Source: an uncultured Halomonas sp.
Lineage (GTDB): Bacteria; Pseudomonadota; Gammaproteobacteria; Pseudomonadales; Halomonadaceae
Assembly (NCBI RefSeq): GCF_946887195.1
Contig: NZ_CAMPKE010000003.1
Coordinates: 62,001 to 126,000 of the forward strand
DNA: 64,000 nt
Direction of reading: 5' to 3'
The translations under genes were made by a program, and so were the position numbers. Positions 8,534 through 18,377 of this stretch are shown one piece after another. The notes under the pieces are model-generated. The model searched no databases and was not told the origin of the DNA. It was given only the letters and a program-made list of their open reading frames with translations. Position 1 is the stretch's first letter, and each line of letters starts with the position of its first letter.

Positions 8534-9547
8534 TCAATCGTCTTCGAGGCTGTCGAGAATGCGCCGGTAGCTGGCGAAACGCGCTGCAAGAATATCGCCA
8601 CGCTCGACGGCGCCGAGCAGTGCGCAACCGGGCTCGTTGCGGTGACGGCAATCACGGAAACGGCAATGACCGAGCAGGTCGCGAAATTCGATGAAGCCTT
8701 CGGTGACCTGGCGTTCGTCGAGGTGGGTGAGCCCGAACTCGCGAATGCCTGGCGAATCGATCAGCTCGCCGCCGGCGGGAAGCCGATAGAGCCTCGCCGT
8801 GGTGGTGGTATGGGTGCCCTTGCGGGAGTCGGTCGATAAGGCACCGATGCGCAGCGCCTCGTCGGGCAGCAGGCGGTCGATCAGTGAGGACTTGCCAACC
8901 CCGCTCTGGCCGACGAACACCGAGGTCCGCCCGGTGAGGCGATCGTGCAGGGCAGCCAGGCCATGCTCACCCGCGGTGGTCGCCTTGAGAACCGCATAGC
9001 CGAGCGCTTCGTAGCGGGCGAGCAACTGGCCCAGCGCGCCGCCGTCATCGGGTAGCAGGTCGATCTTGTTGAGCACCAGTACCGGCGCGATGCCGGTCGC
9101 TTCGGCGGCGACCAGATAACGGTCGATCAAGTTGGCATGCGGTGCCGGTTCGACGGCGAAAACGATCAGGATTTGGTCGATATTGGCGGCCACCGGCTTG
9201 AGCCGACCGCTCGGGTCGGGGCGCTCGAGGACGTTATCGCGGGTATCGCGGGCGACGACCACGCCCGTGCCATCGCGCGCCTGACGCCAGATCACCCGGT
9301 CGCCGGTAACCAGCCCATCGAGGTTGGCGCGCAGGTGGCAGCGGCACGCCGCGCTGTCGCCCGGCGCCTGGACATCGAGGGTGCGACCGAAGTGGGCGAT
9401 CACCCGCCCCGACTGCTCGGGGCCGTATTCGCCGGCCTCCAGCGACTCGGCGTCGCGCGCGTCCCGCTTGTCGGCGCGTGCGGCTCGCTCGGCCTGGATC
9501 TTTTCGACCCGCCAACGCTGCTGGCGCGATAGCTTGCGTTTGTTCAT
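8534..9547 (-). CDS. rsgA: Ribosome small-subunit GTPase RsgA
   Basis: A circularly permuted GTPase that matures the 30S subunit. From N to C it has an OB-fold, then G4 (NKID), then the P-loop GQSGVGKSS, then G3 (DSPG). A C-terminal zinc-finger follows in CRFRDCRHRNEPGC. The 337-residue form starts at the ATG giving MNKRKLSRQQRWR, the conserved basic N-terminus; an upstream ATG adding six residues is less likely. It is divergent from orn with about 95 bp between the starts, the order found in E. coli and Pseudomonas. Confidence 0.96.
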   Translation of the reverse strand: MNKRKLSRQQRWRVEKIQAERAARADKRDARDAESLEAGEYGPEQSGRVIAHFGRTLDVQAPGDSAACRCHLRANLDGLVTGDRVIWRQARDGTGVVVARDTRDNVLERPDPSGRLKPVAANIDQILIVFAVEPAPHANLIDRYLVAAEATGIAPVLVLNKIDLLPDDGGALGQLLARYEALGYAVLKATTAGEHGLAALHDRLTGRTSVFVGQSGVGKSSLIDRLLPDEALRIGALSTDSRKGTHTTTTARLYRLPAGGELIDSPGIREFGLTHLDERQVTEGFIEFRDLLGHCRFRDCRHRNEPGCALLGAVERGDILAARFASYRRILDSLEDD

Positions 9548-9642
9548 GCAGTCTCTAGTGCGCATACAATGGTGCTATTGTAACCAGCGCTGGCCGGCTT
9601 GTCCGCCGCTGGCTTGGCCGTCACCCGCTTATCGGAGCCCGC

Positions 9643-10236
9643 ATGTCTGACAACCACGCCATCACGCCTCGCAGCGACCTGCTGATCTGGATCGACCTGG
9701 AAATGACCGGTCTCGACCCGAACAAGGAACGCATCATCGAAGTGGCCACGCTGGTGACCGACGGCGATCTCAAGTTGATCGCCGAAGGCCCGGTGATCGC
9801 CGTGCACCAGCCAGCCAGCCTGCTCGATGCCATGGATGACTGGAACACCAAGACACATGGTGAATCGGGGCTGATCGAGCGGGTCAAGGAAAGCCGAATC
9901 GACACCGCCGAGGCCGAGCGTCAAACGCTGGATTTCCTAAAGCGCTATGCGACACCGGGTTCGTCGCCGGTATGCGGTAACAGCGTGCATCAGGACCGGC
10001 GTTTCCTGGAGCGCGAGATGCCTGAGCTGCTGGCCTTCTTTCATTATCGCAACCTGGACGTCTCGACACTCAAGGAGCTGGCCAAGCGCTGGAACCCGGC
10101 GGCGCTCGATGGCTTTACCAAGCGCAACACCCACCAGGCGCTGGACGATATCCGCGAATCGGTGGCCGAGTTGATTCATTATCGCCAGACGTTTCTGCGC
10201 CTGGAGCCGGCGGTGCCGGATGAGGAAGAGCAGTAA
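9643..10236 (+). CDS. orn: Oligoribonuclease
   Basis: A 3'-to-5' exoribonuclease of the DEDDh group that degrades 2-5-nt RNAs and pGpG, so it also completes c-di-GMP turnover. The first acidic pair is D18 and E20 in [11 protein letters not shown]; the later DEDDh residues are in [11 protein letters not shown] and the C-terminal NTHQALDDI. At 197 residues it is slightly longer than the E. coli enzyme because of a short N-terminal extension and an acidic tail. It is divergent from rsgA and convergent with queG. Confidence 0.96.
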   Translation: MSDNHAITPRSDLLIWIDLEMTGLDPNKERIIEVATLVTDGDLKLIAEGPVIAVHQPASLLDAMDDWNTKTHGESGLIERVKESRIDTAEAERQTLDFLKRYATPGSSPVCGNSVHQDRRFLEREMPELLAFFHYRNLDVSTLKELAKRWNPAALDGFTKRNTHQALDDIRESVAELIHYRQTFLRLEPAVPDEEEQ

Positions 10237-10241
10237 GCGAG

Positions 10242-11387
10242 CTACTCGCTACGAACTATCAGTTGCTGTCGTTTTTCATATTGCCGCATGAGCGCCCAGC
10301 GCACATGCTCGCGGACCAGATCGGATGGATAGGCCAGCCGCGCGCGTAGCGCGGCTTCCAGCGCCTCGCTCCAAGGGGCGTTACCGAGTCCCACGGCAAG
10401 GTTGCGCAGCCAGCGCGTATAGCCGATGCGGCGAATCGCGCTGCCCTCGGTCTTGGCCAGAAACTCCTCCTCGCTCCAGGCGAACAGGCGGACCAGCGAG
10501 GCGCGGTCGAGATCGTGGCGCGGCGCGAAATCCTCCTCGGTGCTGGCACGGGTGAAGCGGGTGAACGGGCAGACCAACTGGCAGTCGTCGCAACCGTAGA
10601 CGCGATTGCCCATCGCCGCGCGGTACTGCTCGGGAATGCTGCCCTGCAATTCGATGGTCAGATAGGAAATGCAGCGCCGCGAGTCCACCACCTTGTCGTC
10701 GACGATCGCGCCGGTGGGGCAGGCCGTTCGGCACTGCGAGCAATTGCCGCAATGCTCGCTCTCGAAGGAGGCATCCACCGGCAACGGCAGATCGGTATAG
10801 AGTTCGCCCAGAAAGAACAGCGATCCCGCCTGCGGATTGAGCAGCATCGAGTTCTTGCCGAACCAGCCGAGTCCGGCTTTCTGCGCCAGGGCGCGCTCCA
10901 TGACCGGCGCCGAATCGACGAAGGCGCGATAGCCGAAATCACCGACCTCATTCTCGATGCGCCTGGCCAATGTCGCCAGGCGCTTGCGGATCAGCTTGTG
11001 ATAGTCGCGGCCCAATGCATAGCGTGATACATAGGCTCTGTCGGGCTGGCCCAATAGCTTGGCGGTTTCGACGTCGGGCGGCAGGTAATCCATGCGCACG
11101 CTGATGACCCGCAACGTGCCGGGTATGAGCTCATCAGGGCGGGTCCGCTTGCTACCATGCTTAGCCATGAAACCCATCTCGCCATGATGGCCGGCCGCCA
11201 GCCAGCGCTCGAGATAACGCTCGTGCGCTTCGAGATCGGTATCGGTGATGCCGACCTGGGCAAAGCCCAACTCGCGGCCCCACTGCTTGATGCGCTCGGC
11301 CAGCGCTGTCAGTTCCCGGGAGGAATAATCCTGAATATCGGCGACCGTGGTCCGCATGGGCTTGTCGTGATGAGCGCTTGTGTTCAT
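10242..11387 (-). CDS. queG: Epoxyqueuosine reductase QueG
   Basis: Cobalamin- and iron-sulfur-dependent enzyme for the last step of queuosine formation in tRNA. The two [4Fe-4S] sites are visible as CGNCSQCRTACP and CDDCQLVCPF. The N-terminal half has the family segment ERIKQWGRELGFAQVGITDTDL, and SRYALGRDYHKL follows. The full frame gives 381 residues; an internal ATG at 11357 gives 371, closer to the family core. Neither has a strong Shine-Dalgarno. It is convergent with orn and divergent from nnr. Confidence 0.95.
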   Translation of the reverse strand: MNTSAHHDKPMRTTVADIQDYSSRELTALAERIKQWGRELGFAQVGITDTDLEAHERYLERWLAAGHHGEMGFMAKHGSKRTRPDELIPGTLRVISVRMDYLPPDVETAKLLGQPDRAYVSRYALGRDYHKLIRKRLATLARRIENEVGDFGYRAFVDSAPVMERALAQKAGLGWFGKNSMLLNPQAGSLFFLGELYTDLPLPVDASFESEHCGNCSQCRTACPTGAIVDDKVVDSRRCISYLTIELQGSIPEQYRAAMGNRVYGCDDCQLVCPFTRFTRASTEEDFAPRHDLDRASLVRLFAWSEEEFLAKTEGSAIRRIGYTRWLRNLAVGLGNAPWSEALEAALRARLAYPSDLVREHVRWALMRQYEKRQQLIVRSE

Positions 11388-11539
11388 GAGCGTGAAAAAA
11401 CGATGGAAGGCGCCGCCAGAGCGGGGCGCCGATATGAATGGCCACTCTAAACTAGGCTTTGCCTGAATGTCGCTCGCCGCCTTTTGCGGCAGAGCCTAAC
11501 ACGCAGCAACCACACGTCACATTATATCGGGAGGCCGGC

Positions 11540-13036
11540 ATGACGAGCCAGGTTACGCATCCTCTTTATCTGGCTGCCCAGATACGCGAACTCGATCGGC
11601 GCACGATAGCCGGGATCGACGGTGATGGAACGGGCGGGTTCGAGTTGATGCAGCGCGCGGCCACGGCAGCCTATGACGCATTGCGCCAGCGCTGGCCGCT
11701 GGTTCGGCGTTTGAGCGTGCTGTGCGGTGCGGGCAATAACGCCGGGGATGGCTACGTCATCGCGGCACTGGCGGCTCGCGATGGATTCGAGGTGCAATTG
11801 ATTGCATTGCGCGATCCCGCCGAACTCAAGAGTGACGCCGCCTGCGCCTTCGATATGGCGCGCATGGCGGGGCTCAAGACACAGCCCTGGCAGGACGACA
11901 TGGTGCTGACGGGCGAGATAATCGTCGATGCGCTGCTGGGTACCGGTCTTGGCGGCGAGGTGCGCGAGCCGTACCGCGCCGCGATCGACACGATCAATGC
12001 CTGCCGACGGCCGGTGTTGGCGGTGGATGTTCCCTCGGGGCTCTCGGCCGATACCGGCGCGGTGCTGGGCGTTGCGGTAGAAGCCAGCGTCACCGTGACG
12101 TTCATCGCCGACAAGTTCGGACTGCATACCGGGGCGGCTGCCGATCATGTTGGAGCGCTGGCTTTCGAGCCGCTGGGCGTCGACTCCTCGCGGCACGACG
12201 ATCTCGCGCCGGTCGCCGAGCGCCTCGATGCGTCGATCGTCGCGCGGGCGCTGCCGCCGCGACGTCGCGGCAGCCACAAGGGCGATTTCGGCCATGTGCT
12301 GGTGATCGGCGGTGCGCCGGGCTTCGGCGGCGCGGCGCTACTGGCGAGCCAGGCCGCGGCCAGGCTGGGTGCCGGCAAGGTCAGCCTGGCGACCGCGCCC
12401 GAGCATGTCGGCGCCAGCCTGATGCGCACGCCCGAGGTCATGGCGCGAGGCGTGCGTGGCGTGCCCGATGTGGCGCCGCTGCTATCGGGCGCCGATGTCA
12501 TCGTCATCGGGCCTGGTCTTGGCCAGGACGCCTGGGGGCAGGGGCTATTGCAGGCCGCGCTCGAGGCGGGCAAGCCGCTGGTGATCGATGCCGATGGCTT
12601 GAATCTGCTGGTCACACATTGGCCTGAGGCGCGGCGCGACGATTGGCTACTCACGCCGCATCCGGGCGAAGCCGCAACACTGTTGGGTAGTAGTGGTCGC
12701 GAGGTCCAGGCGGATCGGCTCATGGCGATACGCGAGTTACAGCGTCGACGCGGCGGCGTCACGCTGCTCAAGGGTGCCGGTAGCCTGATCGCTGGGCCCG
12801 GCGGCGTGGGCGTTTGCCCCTATGGCAATCCGGGTATGGCCAGCGGCGGCATGGGCGATGTGCTATCAGGGCTGCTGGGTGCGCTTGTCGCCCAGGGTCT
12901 TGCGCTGGAAACGGCGGCGCGGGTCGGGGCCGTTCTGCATGCGAGCGCGGCCGATAAGGCCGCTGGCGAGGCCGGCGAGCGTGGTCTGCTGGCGGGCGAT
13001 CTGGCATGCTATGCGCGATCTCTGGCGAACCCCTGA
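11540..13036 (+). CDS. nnr: Bifunctional NAD(P)H-hydrate epimerase and ADP-dependent dehydratase
   Basis: Repairs hydrated NAD(P)H. The N-terminal half (to about residue 215) is the YjeF_N epimerase, with CGAGNNAGDGYVIA. The C-terminal half is the ribokinase-like ADP-dependent dehydratase, with RGSHKGDFGHVLVIGG, TPHPGEAATLLG and NPGMASGGMGDVLSG. The 498-residue size is normal for the fused protein. The ATG at 11540 follows GGGAGG; an in-frame start 27 codons upstream is rejected. tsaE begins 8 nt after the stop. Confidence 0.95.
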   Translation: MTSQVTHPLYLAAQIRELDRRTIAGIDGDGTGGFELMQRAATAAYDALRQRWPLVRRLSVLCGAGNNAGDGYVIAALAARDGFEVQLIALRDPAELKSDAACAFDMARMAGLKTQPWQDDMVLTGEIIVDALLGTGLGGEVREPYRAAIDTINACRRPVLAVDVPSGLSADTGAVLGVAVEASVTVTFIADKFGLHTGAAADHVGALAFEPLGVDSSRHDDLAPVAERLDASIVARALPPRRRGSHKGDFGHVLVIGGAPGFGGAALLASQAAARLGAGKVSLATAPEHVGASLMRTPEVMARGVRGVPDVAPLLSGADVIVIGPGLGQDAWGQGLLQAALEAGKPLVIDADGLNLLVTHWPEARRDDWLLTPHPGEAATLLGSSGREVQADRLMAIRELQRRRGGVTLLKGAGSLIAGPGGVGVCPYGNPGMASGGMGDVLSGLLGALVAQGLALETAARVGAVLHASAADKAAGEAGERGLLAGDLACYARSLANP

Positions 13037-13044
13037 CGAGCCCG

Positions 13045-13548
13045 ATGCCGAAACAGACAACTTCAGAAGCCGACGACGCCATCGCACTACCCGACGAAGC
13101 CGCCCAGGTGGCGTTCGGCGAAGCGCTGGGTCGTGCACTCGATGGCCGCGGTCGCGTCCACCTGCAGGGCGAGTTGGGCGCCGGCAAGACCACACTGTCG
13201 CGCGGCATATTGCGGGCGTACGGCCACTCGGGCGCGGTAAAGAGCCCCACCTACACCCTGGTGGAGCCCTACGCGCTTGGCGACGTGCGTGTGCATCACT
13301 TCGATCTGTATCGTTTGGGCGATCCGGAGGAGCTGGAGTTCATCGGGGCGAGGGAACTCCTGGAGGACGATAGTCTGAACCTGATCGAGTGGCCGAGCCG
13401 CGGCGAGGGGTGGCTGCCACCGGCCGATCTGGTGATCGAGCTGACCGTGATCGATGGCGGTCGGGAAGCCCGACTGACGGCCGGCACTCGCTACGGCGAA
13501 ACCGTTCTAGCGCGATTGATCGCGCATTGCGCCGACAAGGATCCGTAA
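13045..13548 (+). CDS. tsaE: tRNA t6A biosynthesis ATPase TsaE
   Basis: ATPase that drives the TsaB-TsaD complex making N6-threonylcarbamoyladenosine at position 37 of ANN-decoding tRNAs. The Walker A motif is GELGAGKTT, and the switch region HFDLYRLGDPEELEFIG is characteristic. At 167 residues it is normal length. The start at 13045 lies 8 nt after the nnr stop; an upstream frame-internal ATG at 13006 would overlap nnr. It is followed by amiB after 6 nt, so nnr-tsaE-amiB-mutL-miaA-hfq-hflX form one likely operon. Confidence 0.94.
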   Translation: MPKQTTSEADDAIALPDEAAQVAFGEALGRALDGRGRVHLQGELGAGKTTLSRGILRAYGHSGAVKSPTYTLVEPYALGDVRVHHFDLYRLGDPEELEFIGARELLEDDSLNLIEWPSRGEGWLPPADLVIELTVIDGGREARLTAGTRYGETVLARLIAHCADKDP

Positions 13549-13554
13549 CACGTT

Positions 13555-15033
13555 ATGACATGCTTCAACAGGCATCACCGCCTGCGTATCACGTATCGTC
13601 AGCGCCTGCGCCGAATGGGCGCGACGCTCGCGGGCCTGGCGCTGGTAACGCTATCGACCCTGACGATGGCCAGCGAGGTCGACAACATGCGACTGTGGGC
13701 GGCGCCCGATCATGCTCGCCTGGTATTCGATCTGTCGGCGCCGGCGCAGGCCGAGGTTTTCACGCTGGAGGATCCGCGACGTCTGGTGATCGACATCGCC
13801 GATAGCCGTCTCGAGGCGAATCCCGCCAGCCTGGACCTGGAGGGCAGCGCGATCAGTGAGATTCGCACCGGGGTGCGTAACGGCGACGATCTGCGCGTGG
13901 TGCTGGATCTCAGCCGCGAGATCGTGCCCAAGCACTTCACGCTGCAACCCAACGCCCAGTATGGGCACCGCCTGGTGGTGGACCTGGAATACCCCGGCGA
14001 GAGCGCGATCGAGGACCCCATCGATCCGATCGCCGCCAAGATTCGCGAGCAAGAGATCGCCGCCGCCCGGGCGCAGGCCCGCGGTGATGCCGTGCCCGCG
14101 CAACCCGCTACTGCGCAGGACCAGGCCCAACCGCACCCCAAGCGCGATATCATCATCGCCGTCGATGCCGGCCATGGTGGCGAGGATCCCGGTGCTATCG
14201 GGCCGCATGGCACGCGTGAAAAGGACGTAGTGCTGGAAATCGCCCGACGACTCGAGGAGATCGCCGACAGCACGCCCGGCTTCAATGCGGTAATGATCCG
14301 CGACGGCGACTACTATGTCGGGCTGCGCGAGCGAACGCTGCTGGCCCGCGAGCAGAAGGCCGATTTCTTCGTGTCGATTCATGCCGATGCCTTCAAGAGC
14401 TCGCGCCCGAGCGGGAGTTCGGTCTTCGCGTTATCACAGAGTGGTGCCACCTCCGAGACCGCCAAATGGCTGGCCGCCAGCGAGAACCGTGCTGATCTGA
14501 TCGGTGGCGTCGATGGCAGCCTGAGCCTGGCCGACAAGGACGAAGTGCTGCGCGGGGTATTGCTCGATCTGACCATGACCGCGACACTCAACGACTCGCT
14601 GGCGGTCGGCGGGCGGGTGCTCGATCAGCTTGGCGAGATCAACAACCTGCACAAGCCCAATGTCGAGCAGGCCGGGTTCGTGGTTCTCAAATCGCCGGAT
14701 ATCCCCTCGTTGCTGGTCGAGACCGGCTTCATCTCGAATCCCGAAGAGGAGCGCCAGCTTCAGGACCCGGAGTATCAGCAGCGTCTCGCCGAAGCGATCT
14801 TCGCCGGGCTCAACGCGCATTTCCGACGCAATCCGCCGCCAGCCAGCCTATTGGCCTGGCAGCGCGATCAGGGCCGGGGAAGCGAGGCCAACGAGTACCG
14901 CATCCAGCCCGGCGATACCCTGTCGGAGATCGCGACGCGCCATCAGGTGCCGGTCAGCGCGCTGCGTCAAGCCAATGAATTGAACGGCGATGTGATCCGC
15001 GTGGGCCAGGTGCTGCGTATTCCACGCGGATAG
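13555..15033 (+). CDS. amiB: N-acetylmuramoyl-L-alanine amidase AmiB type, with LysM
   Basis: A periplasmic zinc amidase that splits septal peptidoglycan. Order: a basic N-terminal stretch and hydrophobic signal (about residues 20-40), an AMIN domain (about 45-155), amidase_3 (about 195-430) with DAGHGGEDPGA, SIHADAF and ETGFISNPEEE, and a C-terminal LysM repeat (YRIQPGDTLSEIA). The second ATG at residue 21 would give a more usual signal peptide. Activation probably needs an EnvC-type partner, not seen here. It sits between tsaE and mutL. Confidence 0.94.
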   Translation: MTCFNRHHRLRITYRQRLRRMGATLAGLALVTLSTLTMASEVDNMRLWAAPDHARLVFDLSAPAQAEVFTLEDPRRLVIDIADSRLEANPASLDLEGSAISEIRTGVRNGDDLRVVLDLSREIVPKHFTLQPNAQYGHRLVVDLEYPGESAIEDPIDPIAAKIREQEIAAARAQARGDAVPAQPATAQDQAQPHPKRDIIIAVDAGHGGEDPGAIGPHGTREKDVVLEIARRLEEIADSTPGFNAVMIRDGDYYVGLRERTLLAREQKADFFVSIHADAFKSSRPSGSSVFALSQSGATSETAKWLAASENRADLIGGVDGSLSLADKDEVLRGVLLDLTMTATLNDSLAVGGRVLDQLGEINNLHKPNVEQAGFVVLKSPDIPSLLVETGFISNPEEERQLQDPEYQQRLAEAIFAGLNAHFRRNPPPASLLAWQRDQGRGSEANEYRIQPGDTLSEIATRHQVPVSALRQANELNGDVIRVGQVLRIPRG

Positions 15034-15060
15034 ACCACCCGCTTTTTCAGGTGAGGCGAG

Positions 15061-17022
15061 ATGACTCAGACACGACGCATCCAGATTCTCAATCCGCGCC
15101 TGGCCAACCAGATCGCCGCCGGTGAAGTGGTCGAGCGGCCCTCCTCGGTGGTCAAGGAGCTCGTCGAGAATGCCATCGATGCGGGCAGTCGGCGTATCGA
15201 GATCGAACTGGAAGGCGGCGGCGCGCGATTGATCAGGGTGCGCGACAATGGCGGCGGCATCGCCGAGGACGATCTGCCATTGGCATTGTCGCGCCATGCC
15301 ACCAGCAAGATCGCTTCGCTGGAGGATCTCGAGGGCGTGGTTAGCCTGGGCTTTCGTGGCGAAGCGCTGGCGTCGATCAGCTCGGTGTCGCGTCTCGAGC
15401 TGATCTCGAATACCGACGGCGACCCGACCGCTGGTTGGCGTGTGGTGGCCGAAGGCCGCCAGATGGAGCCGCGTGTGTCGCCGTCGCCGCACCCTCGCGG
15501 TACCTCGGTGGCGGTTCGCGATCTGTTCTTCAATACGCCGGCGCGACGCAAGTTCCTGCGCACCGAAAAGACCGAATTCGCGCATGTCGAGGAGGCCTTT
15601 CGGCGCCTGGCGCTGTCGCGCTACGACATCGGCTGGACGCTGCGCCACAATCAGAAAACCATTCATCAATTGCGTCCGTCGACCGATGCCGCCGCCGGTG
15701 AGCGCCGTGTCAGCGCGCTGCTGGGCGGCAAGTTCCTCGACAATGCGCTGCATGTAAATATCGAAGCGTCGGGGCTGCGTCTGTGGGGCTGGGTCGGGTT
15801 ACCCACGCATTCGCGTGCCCAGGCCGACCAGCAGTATTTCTTCGTCAACGGTCGTGTGGTACGCGATCGCCTGGTGGCCCATGCGATTCGTCAGGCCTAC
15901 CGCGACGTGCTGTTTCATGGCCGCCAGCCGGTGTTCGTGCTCTATCTGGAACTCGACCCCGCGGTGGTCGATGTCAACGTACATCCGACCAAGCACGAAG
16001 TGCGTTTTCGCGACGGCCGGTCGGTGCATGACTTCCTGTTCTCGAGTCTGCATCGCGCGTTGGCCGAGGCCAGGCCCAATGAAGGCCGGCAGGCTAGCGA
16101 GACGCTGGACGACGATACGCCAGGCAGGGAGCATGCCGCCTCGCAGGTGGCTACGGGCGAACAGCCACGCTGGCAACAGCAGCCCATGGCGCTGCGCTCG
16201 CCCGATGGGGTCTCGCGTCCCGGCGCCTTGCGGGTGCGCGAATTCATGGCCGGCTACCATGCGCTGCATCCCGAACACGAGCAGAGCCTGCTGACGCCGC
16301 AGCCATCGGCTCCCGGCGGCACGGCGGCTACCGCTGCCCTGTATGAGCGCGACGCGGATGAACCGCTCCCGGTTACGGTGCCCGCGCCTGTGCGGGCATT
16401 GCCCGAGGACGATCCCGCTCAGGCGCCGCCGCTGGGCTATGCCATCGCCCAGTTGCATGGCGTGTATATTCTTTCGCAAACCGCGCGTGGCCTGGTGGTG
16501 GTGGATATGCACGCGGCGCATGAGCGGATCACCTATGAGGGCATGAAAAACCAGATCCATGGACGCGCCGGGCAACCGGGCGAACTGAGCGCCCAGCCCT
16601 TGCTGGTGCCGGTGTCCCTGGCGGCGAGCGCTGGGGAAATTGAAACCGCCGAGCGCTGCCGCGAGGCGTTCTCACGCCTGGGTGTGGAACTCGATGTGGC
16701 CGGCCCCGAGACGCTACTGGTTCGCCAACTGCCGACGCTACTCGCGCATGCCGATGTCGAGCCGCTGATTCGCGACATGCTCGCCGATCTCGACCGCTAT
16801 GGACGCTCTGACCGGCTCGAGGCGCATATCAACGAGTTGCTGTCGACCATGGCCTGCCACGGCAGCGTGCGCGCCAACCGGCGATTGAGCGTACCCGAGA
16901 TGAACGCGCTGCTGCGCGACATGGAGCGTACCGAGCGCAGCGGCCAGTGCAACCATGGGCGCCCGACCTGGACCGAAATGACCATGCACGAGCTCGACAA
17001 GCTGTTCCTGCGAGGCCAGTGA
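15061..17022 (+). CDS. mutL: DNA mismatch repair protein MutL
   Basis: The mismatch-repair matchmaker linking MutS to downstream nucleases. The N-terminal GHKL ATPase has ENAIDAG, DNGGGI and GFRGEAL. A variable linker from about 340 to 450 is followed by a C-terminal dimerisation domain containing [11 protein letters not shown] and [10 protein letters not shown]. The 653-residue length is a little above the E. coli protein. I do not see the DQHA(X)2E(X)4E endonuclease pattern intact, since the first residues are DMHA. It overlaps miaA by GTGA. Confidence 0.95.
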   Translation: MTQTRRIQILNPRLANQIAAGEVVERPSSVVKELVENAIDAGSRRIEIELEGGGARLIRVRDNGGGIAEDDLPLALSRHATSKIASLEDLEGVVSLGFRGEALASISSVSRLELISNTDGDPTAGWRVVAEGRQMEPRVSPSPHPRGTSVAVRDLFFNTPARRKFLRTEKTEFAHVEEAFRRLALSRYDIGWTLRHNQKTIHQLRPSTDAAAGERRVSALLGGKFLDNALHVNIEASGLRLWGWVGLPTHSRAQADQQYFFVNGRVVRDRLVAHAIRQAYRDVLFHGRQPVFVLYLELDPAVVDVNVHPTKHEVRFRDGRSVHDFLFSSLHRALAEARPNEGRQASETLDDDTPGREHAASQVATGEQPRWQQQPMALRSPDGVSRPGALRVREFMAGYHALHPEHEQSLLTPQPSAPGGTAATAALYERDADEPLPVTVPAPVRALPEDDPAQAPPLGYAIAQLHGVYILSQTARGLVVVDMHAAHERITYEGMKNQIHGRAGQPGELSAQPLLVPVSLAASAGEIETAERCREAFSRLGVELDVAGPETLLVRQLPTLLAHADVEPLIRDMLADLDRYGRSDRLEAHINELLSTMACHGSVRANRRLSVPEMNALLRDMERTERSGQCNHGRPTWTEMTMHELDKLFLRGQ

Positions 17023-17990
17023 CCATCGAGAACCCAACGGATAGCCCGGCAGGCAGAGACACGCGGCCTTTAGCCATTCTGCTGATGGGGCCCACCGCGG
17101 CGGGCAAGACCGATCTGGCGATCGGCCTGCACGAGCGGCTCGGGGCCGAGTTGATCAGCGTCGACTCGGCGCTGGTCTATCGCGGCATGGATATCGGCAC
17201 CGCCAAACCGTCGGCCGAGGAACTGGCGCGCGCGCCGCACCGCCTGATCGACATTCGCGACCCCGCCGAGCCCTATTCGGCGGCGCAATTTCGCGACGAT
17301 GCGCGTATCGAGATGCAGCGAATCACCGAGGGCGGGGGCATTCCGTTATTGGTGGGCGGCACCATGATGTACTACCAGCGATTGTTGGCCGGGGTGGCCA
17401 GCCTGCCGGCGGCCGATGCCGGATTGCGCGCCGAGTTGGAAGCCTGGGCCGCCACGGCGGGGCTCGGTGCACTGCATGATGAATTGAGGCGGGTCGATCC
17501 CGAGTCCGCCGCGCGCATTCACCGCAACGATCCACAGCGACTGATACGGGCGCTGGAAATCCAGCGCCTCAGTGGCCGCCCGATGAGTGCACTGTGGCGC
17601 GAGCAGCGCCGGGAAAACTTTCCCTGGCGTACGCTGTCCATTGGTGTCGCGCCAGCCGAGCGCAGCGTGCTGCATGAGCGCATCGCGCGGCGCTTCACCG
17701 AGATGCTGGAACGGGGTTTCATCGACGAAGTCGCGGCCCTGAAAGCGCGGGGCGATCTGCATCTCGGCCTGCCCTCGATGAAAAGCGTGGGCTATCGTCA
17801 GGTATGGGAGTATCTGGATGGCGCGGGGGATGAGGCTAATCTACGCCATAAAGGCGTGGTCGCCACGCGTCAGTTGGCCAAGCGGCAACTGACGTGGCTG
17901 CGCAGCTGGCCGGCGTTGCAGTGGGTCGATTCGATGAATGGAAATCCGTTGCAGCAAGCCTTGAAAATCGTGCGCCAATGCGGCACTTAG
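17019..17990 (+). CDS. miaA: tRNA dimethylallyltransferase MiaA
   Basis: Adds the dimethylallyl group to A37 of UNN-decoding tRNAs. The P-loop is GPTAAGKT, and [16 protein letters not shown] follows, with GGTMMYYQ for the catalytic core. The start is set at GTG 17019, which overlaps the mutL stop (GTGA) and has GAGG a few bases upstream. A longer reading from an ATG within mutL is unlikely. The next possible ATG would remove the residues ahead of the P-loop. At 323 residues it is normal length. hfq follows after about 125 bp. Confidence 0.93.
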   Translation: MTIENPTDSPAGRDTRPLAILLMGPTAAGKTDLAIGLHERLGAELISVDSALVYRGMDIGTAKPSAEELARAPHRLIDIRDPAEPYSAAQFRDDARIEMQRITEGGGIPLLVGGTMMYYQRLLAGVASLPAADAGLRAELEAWAATAGLGALHDELRRVDPESAARIHRNDPQRLIRALEIQRLSGRPMSALWREQRRENFPWRTLSIGVAPAERSVLHERIARRFTEMLERGFIDEVAALKARGDLHLGLPSMKSVGYRQVWEYLDGAGDEANLRHKGVVATRQLAKRQLTWLRSWPALQWVDSMNGNPLQQALKIVRQCGT

Positions 17991-18114
17991 CGTAAGATAC
18001 CGCTTTCGCAGCGGCGGTTCGTTCGGCATCATTGGCTAGCGTTCGTGCGAAGACTCACTTAAGCGAAGCGGGCAAAAAGACATCAACATTAAAGAGACAG
18101 TTAGGGAGAGCAAA

Positions 18115-18363
18115 ATGTCCAAAGGGCAGTCCCTTCAGGATCCGTACCTGAACATCCTGCGCAAGGAGCGCATTCCGGTGTCCATTTTCCTGGTCAACGG
18201 GATCAAGCTGCAGGGTCAGATCGAGTCCTTCGACCAGTTCGTGATTCTGCTGCGCAACACCGTCAGTCAGATGGTGTACAAGCACGCCATTTCCACGGTG
18301 GTGCCATCACGTAACGTGCGCTTGCCGGCTCAAGATCCCAATGCGGCCGTTCAGGAAGGCTAA
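18115..18363 (+). CDS. hfq: RNA-binding protein Hfq
   Basis: A hexameric Sm-like RNA chaperone for small-RNA regulation. The 82-residue protein has [27 protein letters not shown] as Sm1 and [10 protein letters not shown] as Sm2; Gln8 and the YKHA lysine mark the proximal RNA site. The C-terminal tail is short. It has an AGGGAGAG ribosome binding site. The miaA-hfq-hflX order is the conserved gammaproteobacterial one. Confidence 0.98.
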   Translation: MSKGQSLQDPYLNILRKERIPVSIFLVNGIKLQGQIESFDQFVILLRNTVSQMVYKHAISTVVPSRNVRLPAQDPNAAVQEG

Positions 18364-18377
18364 TCGCGAGGCTCTGA